DNA of 64,000 nucleotides from Afipia clevelandensis ATCC 49720 (GTDB lineage Bacteria > Pseudomonadota > Alphaproteobacteria > Rhizobiales > Xanthobacteraceae), in NCBI RefSeq assembly GCF_000336555.1, contig NZ_KB375281.1, forward strand, positions 186,001-250,000, written 5' to 3'. The notes below the pieces were generated by a model, which was not told where the DNA came from, ran no database searches, and was given only the letters and a program-made list of their open reading frames with translations. This document shows, piece by piece, positions 36,937 to 44,649 of this stretch (the stretch's first letter is position 1; the number at the start of each line of letters is the position of its first letter). A program made the position numbers and the translations under genes.

Positions 36937-38130
36937 TCAGTTGATGACGTTCGGCTGGCGGCCGAGAAGCCTCAAGGCGGTGGCTTCGAATGTGTCGAGT
37001 GGCTTCATGGTGTCGAGCATGTCGCGGTGGGCATGTCCGGCGCGTGCCGCCTGTTGCCGGAGCGCATCGTCGGCGAGGGCCTGTCCCAGCGATTTTGCAA
37101 CATCAGCCTTCGGATCGAAGCTGTCGACAACACGCCCGAGACCGGCCCGCTCGATTTGCAATCCATTCAGAAGCTGTTCGATATGTGTCGCGACAATCAG
37201 TTGCGGCACGCCTGCGGCAATGGCGTGAGAAGCGAGGCCACCGCCGCCGAAATGAATTGCAAGACGCGACGGGGCCAGCGTTTCACTCAGTGGCAGATGG
37301 GATGAAGACACGCGCGCGCCGCGGCGGACCAGTTGGCCCAACGGCTCGCGGGGAATGTCCGGCGCTGACACAACGAGACGGCTCGCGTAGGGGAGCAGTA
37401 TCGGCACGATGTCGAACAGCAATCTCGATAGCACCCCTCGGGACAGATAGACGAAGACGTCGGCTGCATCTGTCCGGCTTTGCCGCGGAGTGCTGTCGAG
37501 GATAGGTCCCGCAGGCGGCTCCGATCTTTGCAGGTCGTAGGGATCGAGCACTGGAAAGGTCAGAACAATCTGCGCGTCGCCCGCGAAGAGTTGCGGCAAA
37601 CGGTCAACGGCGGGGCGGTTCAGTGACCGCAGCACGCGGTTGACGATCTGCAGGGTTTCGTCCTCGTTCCAGCGCGGAGCCGTCACGCGATGCAAGGGGG
37701 GAAAGCGTTTCATCTCGCCGGGCGGCGCCGTGAAACCGTTGCCGGTGACGATCAGCGGAATCCGCCCGCGCGTCATCAGGCTCGCCGCCGGTGCATAATC
37801 CGCAACGACAAGATCTGGCGCCGTTGTTGTAAGAATGCCGTCCCATGCCTGCAGCAGGGATCGCATGCCATCCCCGTCAGCCAGTCCTGCCGATACGAGT
37901 TGATCGTGCATGGTCGCGGTGGAGCGAGGTGCGTCGCTCACTGTGTCCATCGGCCACGGCGGAGCCTGCAAAACCTCGACACCGGCATCCAGAAGCCGCG
38001 CCGTGTCAAGTTGTCTCAACACGAAAACCGGACGAACATGGTGCCGCTTCAACACGCTGGAAAAACGGGCAAGGGTTGCGGTATGGCCAAACCCGCCGCC
38101 GCGCTCCCAGGCAAAAAGAACCGTCTTCAT
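36937..38130 (-). CDS. Glycosyltransferase, GT1/MGT-like (GT-B fold)
   Basis: 397 residues. The start at 38130 (MKTVLFAWERGGGFGH) gives the GT-B N-terminus with its glycine loop. The C-terminal donor site reads AIHFGGGGLASHAIAAGVPQ, as in GT1-type and related nucleotide-sugar transferases. It has no signal peptide or membrane helix. It is divergent from a DXD-type glycosyltransferase, 80 bases away, suggesting joint synthesis of a cell-surface or secondary-metabolite glycoside. Sugar and acceptor are unknown. Confidence 0.82.
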   Translation of the reverse strand: MKTVLFAWERGGGFGHTATLARFSSVLKRHHVRPVFVLRQLDTARLLDAGVEVLQAPPWPMDTVSDAPRSTATMHDQLVSAGLADGDGMRSLLQAWDGILTTTAPDLVVADYAPAASLMTRGRIPLIVTGNGFTAPPGEMKRFPPLHRVTAPRWNEDETLQIVNRVLRSLNRPAVDRLPQLFAGDAQIVLTFPVLDPYDLQRSEPPAGPILDSTPRQSRTDAADVFVYLSRGVLSRLLFDIVPILLPYASRLVVSAPDIPREPLGQLVRRGARVSSSHLPLSETLAPSRLAIHFGGGGLASHAIAAGVPQLIVATHIEQLLNGLQIERAGLGRVVDSFDPKADVAKSLGQALADDALRQQAARAGHAHRDMLDTMKPLDTFEATALRLLGRQPNVIN

Positions 38131-38154
38131 GGTGTGGCGTGCTTCCCGTTTGCG

Positions 38155-38186
38155 TTGACAACGCGGGCCGGAATACTGGCTATAAT
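38155..38186 (+). promoter_or_regulatory. Consensus -35/-10 with 20-base spacer for the tandem glycosyltransferase
   Basis: TTGACA (38155-38160) and TATAAT (38181-38186) are both perfect sigma70 hexamers, but 20 bases apart instead of 17. Transcription would start about 18 bases before the ATG at 38211. Spacers of 19-20 are typical of promoters that need a DNA-distorting MerR-type activator. Confidence 0.55.
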
Positions 38187-38210
38187 GATCGGGTATCAAA
38201 AGGCAATTGC

Positions 38211-39983
38211 ATGCAGCCGTCTTCTTCCGCGCATCGCCCGGACGTGCACACGTTCTGGACGGGACCGGACCTCAGTTATTACGAAGACTTGTCGTTGCGG
38301 AGCGCGGTCGCGACCGGCGCGCGCGTCTTGCTGTACACATACAACAGGACCCTGAACGTCCCTGACGGCGTCGAACTCGTGGATGCACGCGAGGTGCTGT
38401 CCGGACCGATCCACCAGTTTCATCACAAGGACGGCGATCTCTCGCTCGCACTGCATTCCGACCTGTTCAGGTACCTCGCCATCCAGAAGTTCGGCGGCTG
38501 GTACATGGATCTCGACATCGTGGTCCTGAAACCGTCGCTGCCCGAGGACAAGATCTATCTCGCCTATCAGGAAGACGGCGTCGCCAACGCGGCTGTGATG
38601 AAGTTTCCCGCGCAATCGCCGATCATGACAGCCGCAATCGACGAGGCGATGCGGTTGTTGCCCGAAGCCGGGACATCCGCGCCGGGCGCCGATCACGGCA
38701 TTGTTGGACCGGCGCTGATCACGCGACTTGCGTCTGAATACGCGATTGATCATCTCGTACGCCCGAAAAGCAGCGCCTACGAAATCCATCCCAACGAAGT
38801 CCTGATGTTCTTCGATCCCGCCCAATGCGAGCTGGCGTTTCAGCGGGTGGCTTCTAGCGACTTCGTGCATCTGTGGAACGATCTGTGGCGGGCGCTGCGG
38901 ATTCCCAAGAACCTCGGGCCGCCGGAAGGCAGTTTCCTCGACGTGTTGTTCAGACGCTTCGGGATCGACGTTCCGCAAGGCGCGCGGCTGTCCAGCGATG
39001 CCATCGACAACTGGTTCCGCGAGTTCTGGGTGATGAAGGAACTGAAGCGAAAGCTGTCTGCTCCGAAAATCCCGTTCGATGCGCTCGCTCAATTCGCTCG
39101 TTCGATTCACGCTGGCGGCTCGCAAATATCGAACGATGTCGTCATTTCAATGCCGGCCAATCACCCACATGCCATCGTGCCGCAGACGGTCAGAACCTTC
39201 TGGCACGGTAACACGATCAACCCTTACCAGTTGATGTGTCTTAAAAGTTTCGCCGCAGCGGGGCATCGCGTCGAAGTGTATTCTTACGGCCGCGATCTGG
39301 ATATGCCGGACTGGATTCATGTTCAGGAGGCGTCCGACATTGTTCCACGCGAGCACATCCTGAAATCCTTGAGCGAAGAGGGCGCTGTCGCGATTCATGC
39401 GAACCGCTTTCGCTACGCCCTGCTTCACAGCAAGGGCGGGTGGTGGATCGACCCTGATGTCATGCTGCTGAAACCGGACCTTCCGGCCGGCGATGTTGTC
39501 TTCGCCAGCGCGGATGTCTTCGCCCGGATACCGACCGGGATTTTGAAGTTCCCAGCCGGTCATGGGCTGCTGACCGAAGCGCTGGCGGAAACCGAACAAC
39601 TGTCCGGCACTTTTGAAGGCTGGGAAGAATCAGGCTCGGCATTGCTCACCGCGCTGGTTGCCCGCCACAGGCTGACCGGTAAAAATCAACAGCCGATGTT
39701 ACCCGGTCCTGTTTCCTGGTTTGAGGTTGCGGACCTCTTCAATCCGGACAGCGCCGGGAAATTGAATCGAAAGTGCAACGATTTCCATTTTGTGCATTTG
39801 CATGACGATGTGTGGCGGCGTGCCGGAATACCGCATCATCTGGCCCCGCCGGAGGGGTCCTTCCTCGATGGGCAGATCGAAAAATTCGGTCTAGCTGCTG
39901 ATTTTCCGGCAAAAATTTCTTTCCGCGATGTGAACCGATGGCTCGCTCACATGTACCAATGCCTAAGCCAAAGGCAGGCGTAG
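38211..39983 (+). CDS. Tandem-domain DXD glycosyltransferase (GT32-like, internally duplicated)
   Basis: 590 residues made of two homologous halves. Half 1 (about 10-290) has the DXD motif GGWYMDLDIVVLKP (D100, D102). Half 2 (about 325-585) has GGWWIDPDVMLLKP (D414, D416). Each half starts VHTFWTG or VRTFWHG and ends with a shared motif: FVHLWNDLWR then PPEGSFLD in the first, FVHLHDDVWR then PPEGSFLD in the second. DXD enzymes of this family bind nucleotide-sugar with a metal. Both halves keep the DXD, so both may be active. The ATG at 38211 is chosen; the frame is open upstream but overlaps the divergent gene. No signal peptide is present. Confidence 0.85.
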   Translation: MQPSSSAHRPDVHTFWTGPDLSYYEDLSLRSAVATGARVLLYTYNRTLNVPDGVELVDAREVLSGPIHQFHHKDGDLSLALHSDLFRYLAIQKFGGWYMDLDIVVLKPSLPEDKIYLAYQEDGVANAAVMKFPAQSPIMTAAIDEAMRLLPEAGTSAPGADHGIVGPALITRLASEYAIDHLVRPKSSAYEIHPNEVLMFFDPAQCELAFQRVASSDFVHLWNDLWRALRIPKNLGPPEGSFLDVLFRRFGIDVPQGARLSSDAIDNWFREFWVMKELKRKLSAPKIPFDALAQFARSIHAGGSQISNDVVISMPANHPHAIVPQTVRTFWHGNTINPYQLMCLKSFAAAGHRVEVYSYGRDLDMPDWIHVQEASDIVPREHILKSLSEEGAVAIHANRFRYALLHSKGGWWIDPDVMLLKPDLPAGDVVFASADVFARIPTGILKFPAGHGLLTEALAETEQLSGTFEGWEESGSALLTALVARHRLTGKNQQPMLPGPVSWFEVADLFNPDSAGKLNRKCNDFHFVHLHDDVWRRAGIPHHLAPPEGSFLDGQIEKFGLAADFPAKISFRDVNRWLAHMYQCLSQRQA

Positions 39984-40109
39984 CTCGGTTCGCCGATCAG
40001 CGTTTTCTTCCATCTGTGCCAATTCGGTCACGCGAAACCGATGGTACTTCGTTGATTTGATTCTGCTTTTGTGGTTCTACCGTAGTCATTGACGGCGGGA
40101 TTTTTTGCA

Positions 40110-41471
40110 ATGTGGTTTCGAGTATTGCCTGTTTTGAAAAGGCCGCGAATGCAGGCCGTCTCGGCGTCCAGCATCTTCGCTGTTTGCGCGCTTGTCTTTT
40201 TCGCTCCTGCACAAGATGCGCGTGCACAGGATGCGTCGGAACAGCAGAACCTGTTTCAGCAGATGGTCCGCAACCCCGGCAATCACGAGGTGACCTTCGC
40301 CTATGTGAAGGTCGCGACTGCGCGCGGCGATTACGAAGCCGCAATCGGCGCGCTTGAGCGGCTGCTGTTCTACAATCCCAGGCTCACCCGCGTGAAATAC
40401 GAACTCGGCGCGCTGTATTTCCGCCTCGGCTCGTATGAGATGGCCAAGCGCTACTTCAAGGAAGCGCTCGCGAGCCCCGATATTGATCCGGTGACCAAGG
40501 AGCGGGTCGAAACCTATCTGCCCGATACCGAGAAGCAGCTTCAGCCGAGCCGGTTTTCCGGCTTCGCGCAGACCGGCATTCGCTCGCAGAGCAATGCCAG
40601 CTTCGCGCCGGGCAACGGCATTTTGCGTTTCGGCGGTCAGGACCTGGCATTGTTGCCGACAGCGCAACGCAAGAGCGACATCAACTGGTTCGGGCTCGTC
40701 GGTCTCAGCCACGACTACGATTTGCAGAACCAGCGCGGCGACATTCTCGAAACGCGCGCCGTCGGTTATCTCACCGAACAGTCGCGCCTGAAGGATCTCA
40801 ACGTCGGCACGTTCGAGATCAGCTTCGGACCAAGGCTCGCCCTCGCACCCGAGCTTCTGCCGGGCGTGACGGTGAAGCCGTACGTCGTCGGCGGCAATAC
40901 CTGGCTTGGCGGCGTCTCGTATTTCTCGACCGCGGGCGTCGGCATCGGCATGAAGGTTCCGGTGAACGACAGGTTCTCCTTCGGGCCGGATTTTGAATGG
41001 CGCCGCGCGGATTTCAGGACCACCGATCCTGTCGCGGGCTTCGGTTCGAGCGACTGGTACACCGGCGGTCTATCGGCGAACTGGAACATCGCGCAACAGA
41101 TCAGGCTCGATGCGCGGGGACTTTATCGTCGCGGCGATGCGGCCTTGGCGTCTCAGTCATTCGATCAGTGGGCGCTGGAAGCGGCTCTGACACTTGAGTT
41201 TGCGCCGCCGTTTGTCTGGATGTCGCGCAACTGGAGCATTGCGCCGTTTGCACGGTGGATCGACACCCGCTTCGACGCCGCAAATCCGCTTATTGATCCG
41301 TTCACCGTGCGCAGCGACCGTCAGTGGTCGGTGGGTGCGCTGTTCAATGCGCCGATTACACGGAATTTCGGTTTGTCCGCTGCGGTTCAGTACGACAAGA
41401 CCGATTCCTCGCTGCCGAACTATCGCCTGGATAATTTCTCGGTGATGTTCGGCCCGACCGCCCGTTTCTGA
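40110..41471 (+). CDS. TPR/outer-membrane beta-barrel protein, surface lipoprotein assembly modifier (Slam)-like
   Basis: 453 residues. A signal peptide (cleaved near DARAQD) is followed by a TPR-type helical domain (about 55-135; repeats around YVKVATARGDYEAAIGALERL and KYELGALYFRLGSYEMAKRY, shown in part) and a C-terminal antiparallel beta-strand region ending in aromatic FGPTARF, as for outer-membrane barrels. This domain order and length match Slam proteins, which help lipoproteins reach the cell surface. The start at 40110 is the best ATG; TTG at 40089 is possible. A FecR-domain gene follows 11 bases later, so the pair probably works together. Confidence 0.75.
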   Translation: MWFRVLPVLKRPRMQAVSASSIFAVCALVFFAPAQDARAQDASEQQNLFQQMVRNPGNHEVTFAYVKVATARGDYEAAIGALERLLFYNPRLTRVKYELGALYFRLGSYEMAKRYFKEALASPDIDPVTKERVETYLPDTEKQLQPSRFSGFAQTGIRSQSNASFAPGNGILRFGGQDLALLPTAQRKSDINWFGLVGLSHDYDLQNQRGDILETRAVGYLTEQSRLKDLNVGTFEISFGPRLALAPELLPGVTVKPYVVGGNTWLGGVSYFSTAGVGIGMKVPVNDRFSFGPDFEWRRADFRTTDPVAGFGSSDWYTGGLSANWNIAQQIRLDARGLYRRGDAALASQSFDQWALEAALTLEFAPPFVWMSRNWSIAPFARWIDTRFDAANPLIDPFTVRSDRQWSVGALFNAPITRNFGLSAAVQYDKTDSSLPNYRLDNFSVMFGPTARF

Positions 41472-41482
41472 GGTAGCAGCAG

Positions 41483-42403
41483 ATGTTATTGTCCAAGGAA
41501 ACATATCTCCGGTCGCTGCTGACAGTGCTGCTGTCGACAACAGCGCTGATTCCAGCGGCTGAAGCGCAGAATTCCGGCCGCGTCGGTGCCGTCAATCTCG
41601 ATGCCACCGGCACCCCGCCGGGCGCTGGCACGCGCACGCTCACCATCGGCACCAACATCATCTACAAGGAGCGGGTGCAGACCTCGGCACAGGGTTCGAC
41701 GCAGATCATGTTCCCCGATACGTCCACGTTGAACGTCGGGCGCAACAGCAACATCGTCATCGACGAATATGTCTACGATCCCAACACCGGGACCGGAAAG
41801 ATGGTGGCGACCGTCTCCAAGGGCGTGATGCGCTTTGTCGGCGGACAGATCAGCCACACTGCCGGCGTCACGGTGAAGACACCGGTTGCGACACTCGGCA
41901 TCCGCGGCGGTGTCGCGACGGTCGTGTATCCGATCCCGCCGGGTTTCACCGGGGGCGATCCCAAGCTCGCCGGAGCGCAGGGTGAAATCGTCATCGGCCA
42001 TGTCGGTTCGGTGGTGATCAAGAACAATGCCGGTTCGGTGATCGTCCGCCCGGGGTACATGACGTGGGTGACCGGGCCGAACGATCCGATTCCGGAGCCG
42101 ATTCCGATTCCGGATTTCCTGCTGCAGAAGATCATGACCGCGCTGACCAGCGGGCCGGGGCAGAGCGGCGGCATCAGCGATCTGCCGACCGACCAGATGG
42201 CTGCGCGTCTCGGCTTCGGCAAGACGATTGTCACCGATCCGGCGAAGCCGCCGGGAACGGACCCGCTCGGCTACTTCTCGATCTTCGATGGCGGCAACTC
42301 GGCCGCGAAGAACAAGTCGCAGTCCAATCAGACCAACCAGACCGGTCAGCCCGACACCAATCCAAATCCGGGCGGTGGTTGTTACGGATACTGCTATAAC
42401 TGA
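41483..42403 (+). CDS. Secreted FecR-domain protein with Q/N-rich tail
   Basis: 306 residues. A Sec signal peptide (cleaved near AEAQN) precedes a FecR domain with VKTPVATLGIRGGVATV near 130-150 and a strand with TSTLNVGRNSNIVID. After about residue 205 the protein is proline-rich, then asparagine/glutamine-rich, and ends GGGCYGYCYN with two cysteines. There is no membrane helix, so it is not a classical sigma-regulating FecR and no ECF sigma gene is adjacent. It follows the Slam-like gene and may be its partner or substrate, although no lipobox is present. Confidence 0.78.
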   Translation: MLLSKETYLRSLLTVLLSTTALIPAAEAQNSGRVGAVNLDATGTPPGAGTRTLTIGTNIIYKERVQTSAQGSTQIMFPDTSTLNVGRNSNIVIDEYVYDPNTGTGKMVATVSKGVMRFVGGQISHTAGVTVKTPVATLGIRGGVATVVYPIPPGFTGGDPKLAGAQGEIVIGHVGSVVIKNNAGSVIVRPGYMTWVTGPNDPIPEPIPIPDFLLQKIMTALTSGPGQSGGISDLPTDQMAARLGFGKTIVTDPAKPPGTDPLGYFSIFDGGNSAAKNKSQSNQTNQTGQPDTNPNPGGGCYGYCYN

Positions 42404-42419
42404 TCCGCGATCGTGACGA

Positions 42420-42440
42420 GGCTTCTTTGTGAAGCCCTTT
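42420..42440 (+). terminator. Weak terminator-like hairpin after the FecR gene
   Basis: GGCTTC-TTTGT-GAAGCC (42420-42436) followed by CTTT. The stem is only 6 pairs and the T-run is short, so function is uncertain. It lies between the FecR gene and a convergent LysR gene. Confidence 0.4.
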
Positions 42441-42452
42441 CCCGGCATATTT

Positions 42453-43361
42453 CTATTTCTGACTCTTCGGCAGAAATAGCGACTGAGCCTTATTGGCCTG
42501 TTCGGCCATGAAATCTGCCGTAACCCTGACCCGGGCGATGTTGCGCAGGTCGCTGTGCAGCACCAGCCAGAAGGTGCGGATCAGGCGGAAACTCGGCAAA
42601 ACGCGAACCAGTTGGGGTTCGGTTTGCGCGATGAAATAGGGCAGCACGCAAAGACCTGCGCCGGCGACGGTCGAGTTCAACTGCGCGATCAGGTTGGAGC
42701 TTTTGATCGCGGGGCGCAATTCCGGCGCGACGAAATGCGTGTATTCCAGCTCCGGCGAATAAACCAGATCGTCGATATATGAGATGAACCGGTGGGACGG
42801 CACATCGGCGGCGGTCTTGATGGCGGGGTGGTTGGCCAGATAGTCCTTCGAGGCATAGAGCCCGAGTTCGTAATCGGTCAGCTTGCGGGAATGCAGACGT
42901 CCTTCGCTGGGCTGCGTCAGGCTGACGGCGATATCCGCCTCGCGCCGCGAGAGGCTGAATTCACGCGGCATCGCGACGAGTTCGATGGTCAGTTCGGGAT
43001 GCCGGTCGCTGAGTTCGCCAAGGCGCGGGGCGAGGAACTTCGTGCCGAACCCATCCGGCGTTCCGATCCGCACCGCGCCGGTGGCCTGAAGTTTTGAGTC
43101 ACCGATAGATTGCGCGGCCGAGGTGGCAAGCTGGTCCATCTGCTCGGCCATCTCCAGCAGCCTCTCGCCGGCCTCCGTGAGGGATGACCCGCTGGTACGG
43201 CGATCGAACAGTTGCGATCCGAGCGATGCTTCGAGTGCGGCAATTCGTCTGCTGAGGGTCGAATAGTCGATCTTGAGCCTTTTGGCGGCGGCCGTCATGC
43301 TGCCGCTGCGCGTGATCGCCAGAAACGATCGAACGAGATTCCAGTCAAACTGGTCGGTCAT
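42453..43361 (-). CDS. LysR family transcriptional regulator
   Basis: 302 residues. The HTH (MTAAAKRLKIDYSTLSRRIA) and linker helix are followed by an effector domain with TGAVRIGTPDGFGTKFLAPRL. This beginning (DWNLVRSFLAI) resembles the LysR subgroup regulating nearby oxidoreductases. It is divergent from the zinc alcohol dehydrogenase 197 bases away and likely controls it. No inverted repeat of clear T-N11-A type was found; a GC-rich dyad at 43448-43469 lies in the gap. Confidence 0.92.
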   Translation of the reverse strand: MTDQFDWNLVRSFLAITRSGSMTAAAKRLKIDYSTLSRRIAALEASLGSQLFDRRTSGSSLTEAGERLLEMAEQMDQLATSAAQSIGDSKLQATGAVRIGTPDGFGTKFLAPRLGELSDRHPELTIELVAMPREFSLSRREADIAVSLTQPSEGRLHSRKLTDYELGLYASKDYLANHPAIKTAADVPSHRFISYIDDLVYSPELEYTHFVAPELRPAIKSSNLIAQLNSTVAGAGLCVLPYFIAQTEPQLVRVLPSFRLIRTFWLVLHSDLRNIARVRVTADFMAEQANKAQSLFLPKSQK

Positions 43362-43447
43362 CGCGGTCTGCTTTCGAGTGTCGCCTGCCGGGGTCCGCCG
43401 GACGATCCTGCGTAATCCATCCAGCCGCCGCGGCCAAGTTTCCTGTG

Positions 43448-43501
43448 CGGCCCGCCCTGCCGCGGGCCGTATTGACAGGCCTGCCTCCGCTCGCCTCTAC
43501 T
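43448..43501 (+). promoter_or_regulatory. Dyad plus sigma70 promoter for the alcohol dehydrogenase
   Basis: CGGCCCGC-CCTGCC-GCGGGCCG (43448-43469) is a perfect 8-6-8 inverted repeat. Two bases on is TTGACA (43472-43477), then after 18 bases TCTACT (43496-43501) as a -10. A regulator on the dyad would touch the -35, as for LysR-activated promoters. Confidence 0.5.
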
Positions 43502-43558
43502 CCCGCCCGCACGGAAGTCGCATTTCGGACGGTTCAATAAGAAAAGGGAGGTTGCGCG

Positions 43559-44614
43559 ATGAAGAGCTTCAAGGTCGAGGAATTCAACGGCCCGTTGAAG
43601 GAAGTGGACGCCGCGACTCCGCAGCCGACCGGCACGCAGGTGCTGCTGAAGGTGAAGGCGGCGGGCGTCTGCCATAGCGACCTTCATATCTGGGAGGGCG
43701 GGTACGATCTCGGTCATGGCCGCAAGCCGCTGTCGCTGAAAGATCGCGGTGTCTCGCTGCCGCTGACGATGGGACACGAAACCGTCGGCGAGGTGGTTGC
43801 GTTCGGACCCGATGCCAAGGGCGTGGCCGTAGGCGATGTGAGGCTTGTCTATCCCTGGCAGGGCTGCGGCAAGTGCGCCACCTGCCTGACCGGCGACGAG
43901 AACATGTGCATCGTCAAGCCAAGCTCGCTCGGCGTGTACTGTGACGGCGGCTATGCCGATCACATCATGGTCCGGGATCCGCGCTATCTGCTGGACCTGA
44001 AGGGACTCGATCCCGTCACCGCTGCGCCCTACGCCTGTTCCGGCGTGACCACCTACAGCGCGATCAAGAAACTGCAGGACGTGATCGACAGGCCCATTGT
44101 GATTTTCGGTGCGGGCGGACTTGGTCTCATGGCGCTGACGCTGCTCAAGGCAATGGGCGGGAAGGGCGCCATTGTCGTCGATATCGATCCGGGCAAGCGG
44201 GATGCTGCGATGAAAGCGGGTGCGCTGGCCGCCGTCGATGGCGCGGCTCCCGATGCCTTGCAGCAGATCGCAGCGAAGGCCGGCGGCCCCATCCTCGGCG
44301 CCATCGACCTGGTCGGAAACTCGGCCACCGCGACGCTCGGCTTCGATTGCCTGAGCAAGGGCGGCAAGCTGGTGATGGTCGGCCTGTTCGGCGGCGGTGC
44401 GCCGTGGGCGTTGCCGCTGATTCCCATCAAGGCAGTCACCATCCAGGGCAGCTATGTCGGCAGCCTGAGCGAAACCCAGGAACTGATCGACCTCGTGCGC
44501 GAAAAGAAGATTCCGGCAATTCCCGTGACGACCCTGCCTCTCAATCAGGCCGATACGGCCCTGCAGGATCTGAAGAAGGGCAAGCTGGTCGGCCGCGCCG
44601 TTCTGGTCCCATGA
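43559..44614 (+). CDS. Zinc-dependent alcohol dehydrogenase
   Basis: 351 residues of the medium-chain dehydrogenase family. Catalytic zinc ligands are C38 (GVCHSD) and H73-E74 (GHE). The structural zinc has C103, C106, C109 and C117 (CGKCATC then C). The NAD motif is GAGGLGLM. It oxidises an alcohol or reduces an aldehyde with NAD(P). GGGAGG precedes the ATG. It is divergently paired with a LysR regulator. The substrate is not evident. Confidence 0.92.
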   Translation: MKSFKVEEFNGPLKEVDAATPQPTGTQVLLKVKAAGVCHSDLHIWEGGYDLGHGRKPLSLKDRGVSLPLTMGHETVGEVVAFGPDAKGVAVGDVRLVYPWQGCGKCATCLTGDENMCIVKPSSLGVYCDGGYADHIMVRDPRYLLDLKGLDPVTAAPYACSGVTTYSAIKKLQDVIDRPIVIFGAGGLGLMALTLLKAMGGKGAIVVDIDPGKRDAAMKAGALAAVDGAAPDALQQIAAKAGGPILGAIDLVGNSATATLGFDCLSKGGKLVMVGLFGGGAPWALPLIPIKAVTIQGSYVGSLSETQELIDLVREKKIPAIPVTTLPLNQADTALQDLKKGKLVGRAVLVP

Positions 44615-44624
44615 AGCGATGCGA

Positions 44625-44649
44625 AGAAGCGGTGCATTGCGCCGCTTCT
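44625..44649 (+). terminator. Terminator-like hairpin between adh and the Pat-like gene
   Basis: AGAAGCGG (44625-44632) and CCGCTTCT (44642-44649) form an 8-pair stem with a 9-base loop, followed by ATTTC. It serves the convergent ends of two genes and overlaps the stop codon of the Pat-like gene. Confidence 0.5.

Noticed and set aside
41483-42403. FecR-domain protein as an anti-sigma factor
   Set aside because: It has a cleavable signal peptide, no membrane helix and no adjacent ECF sigma gene.
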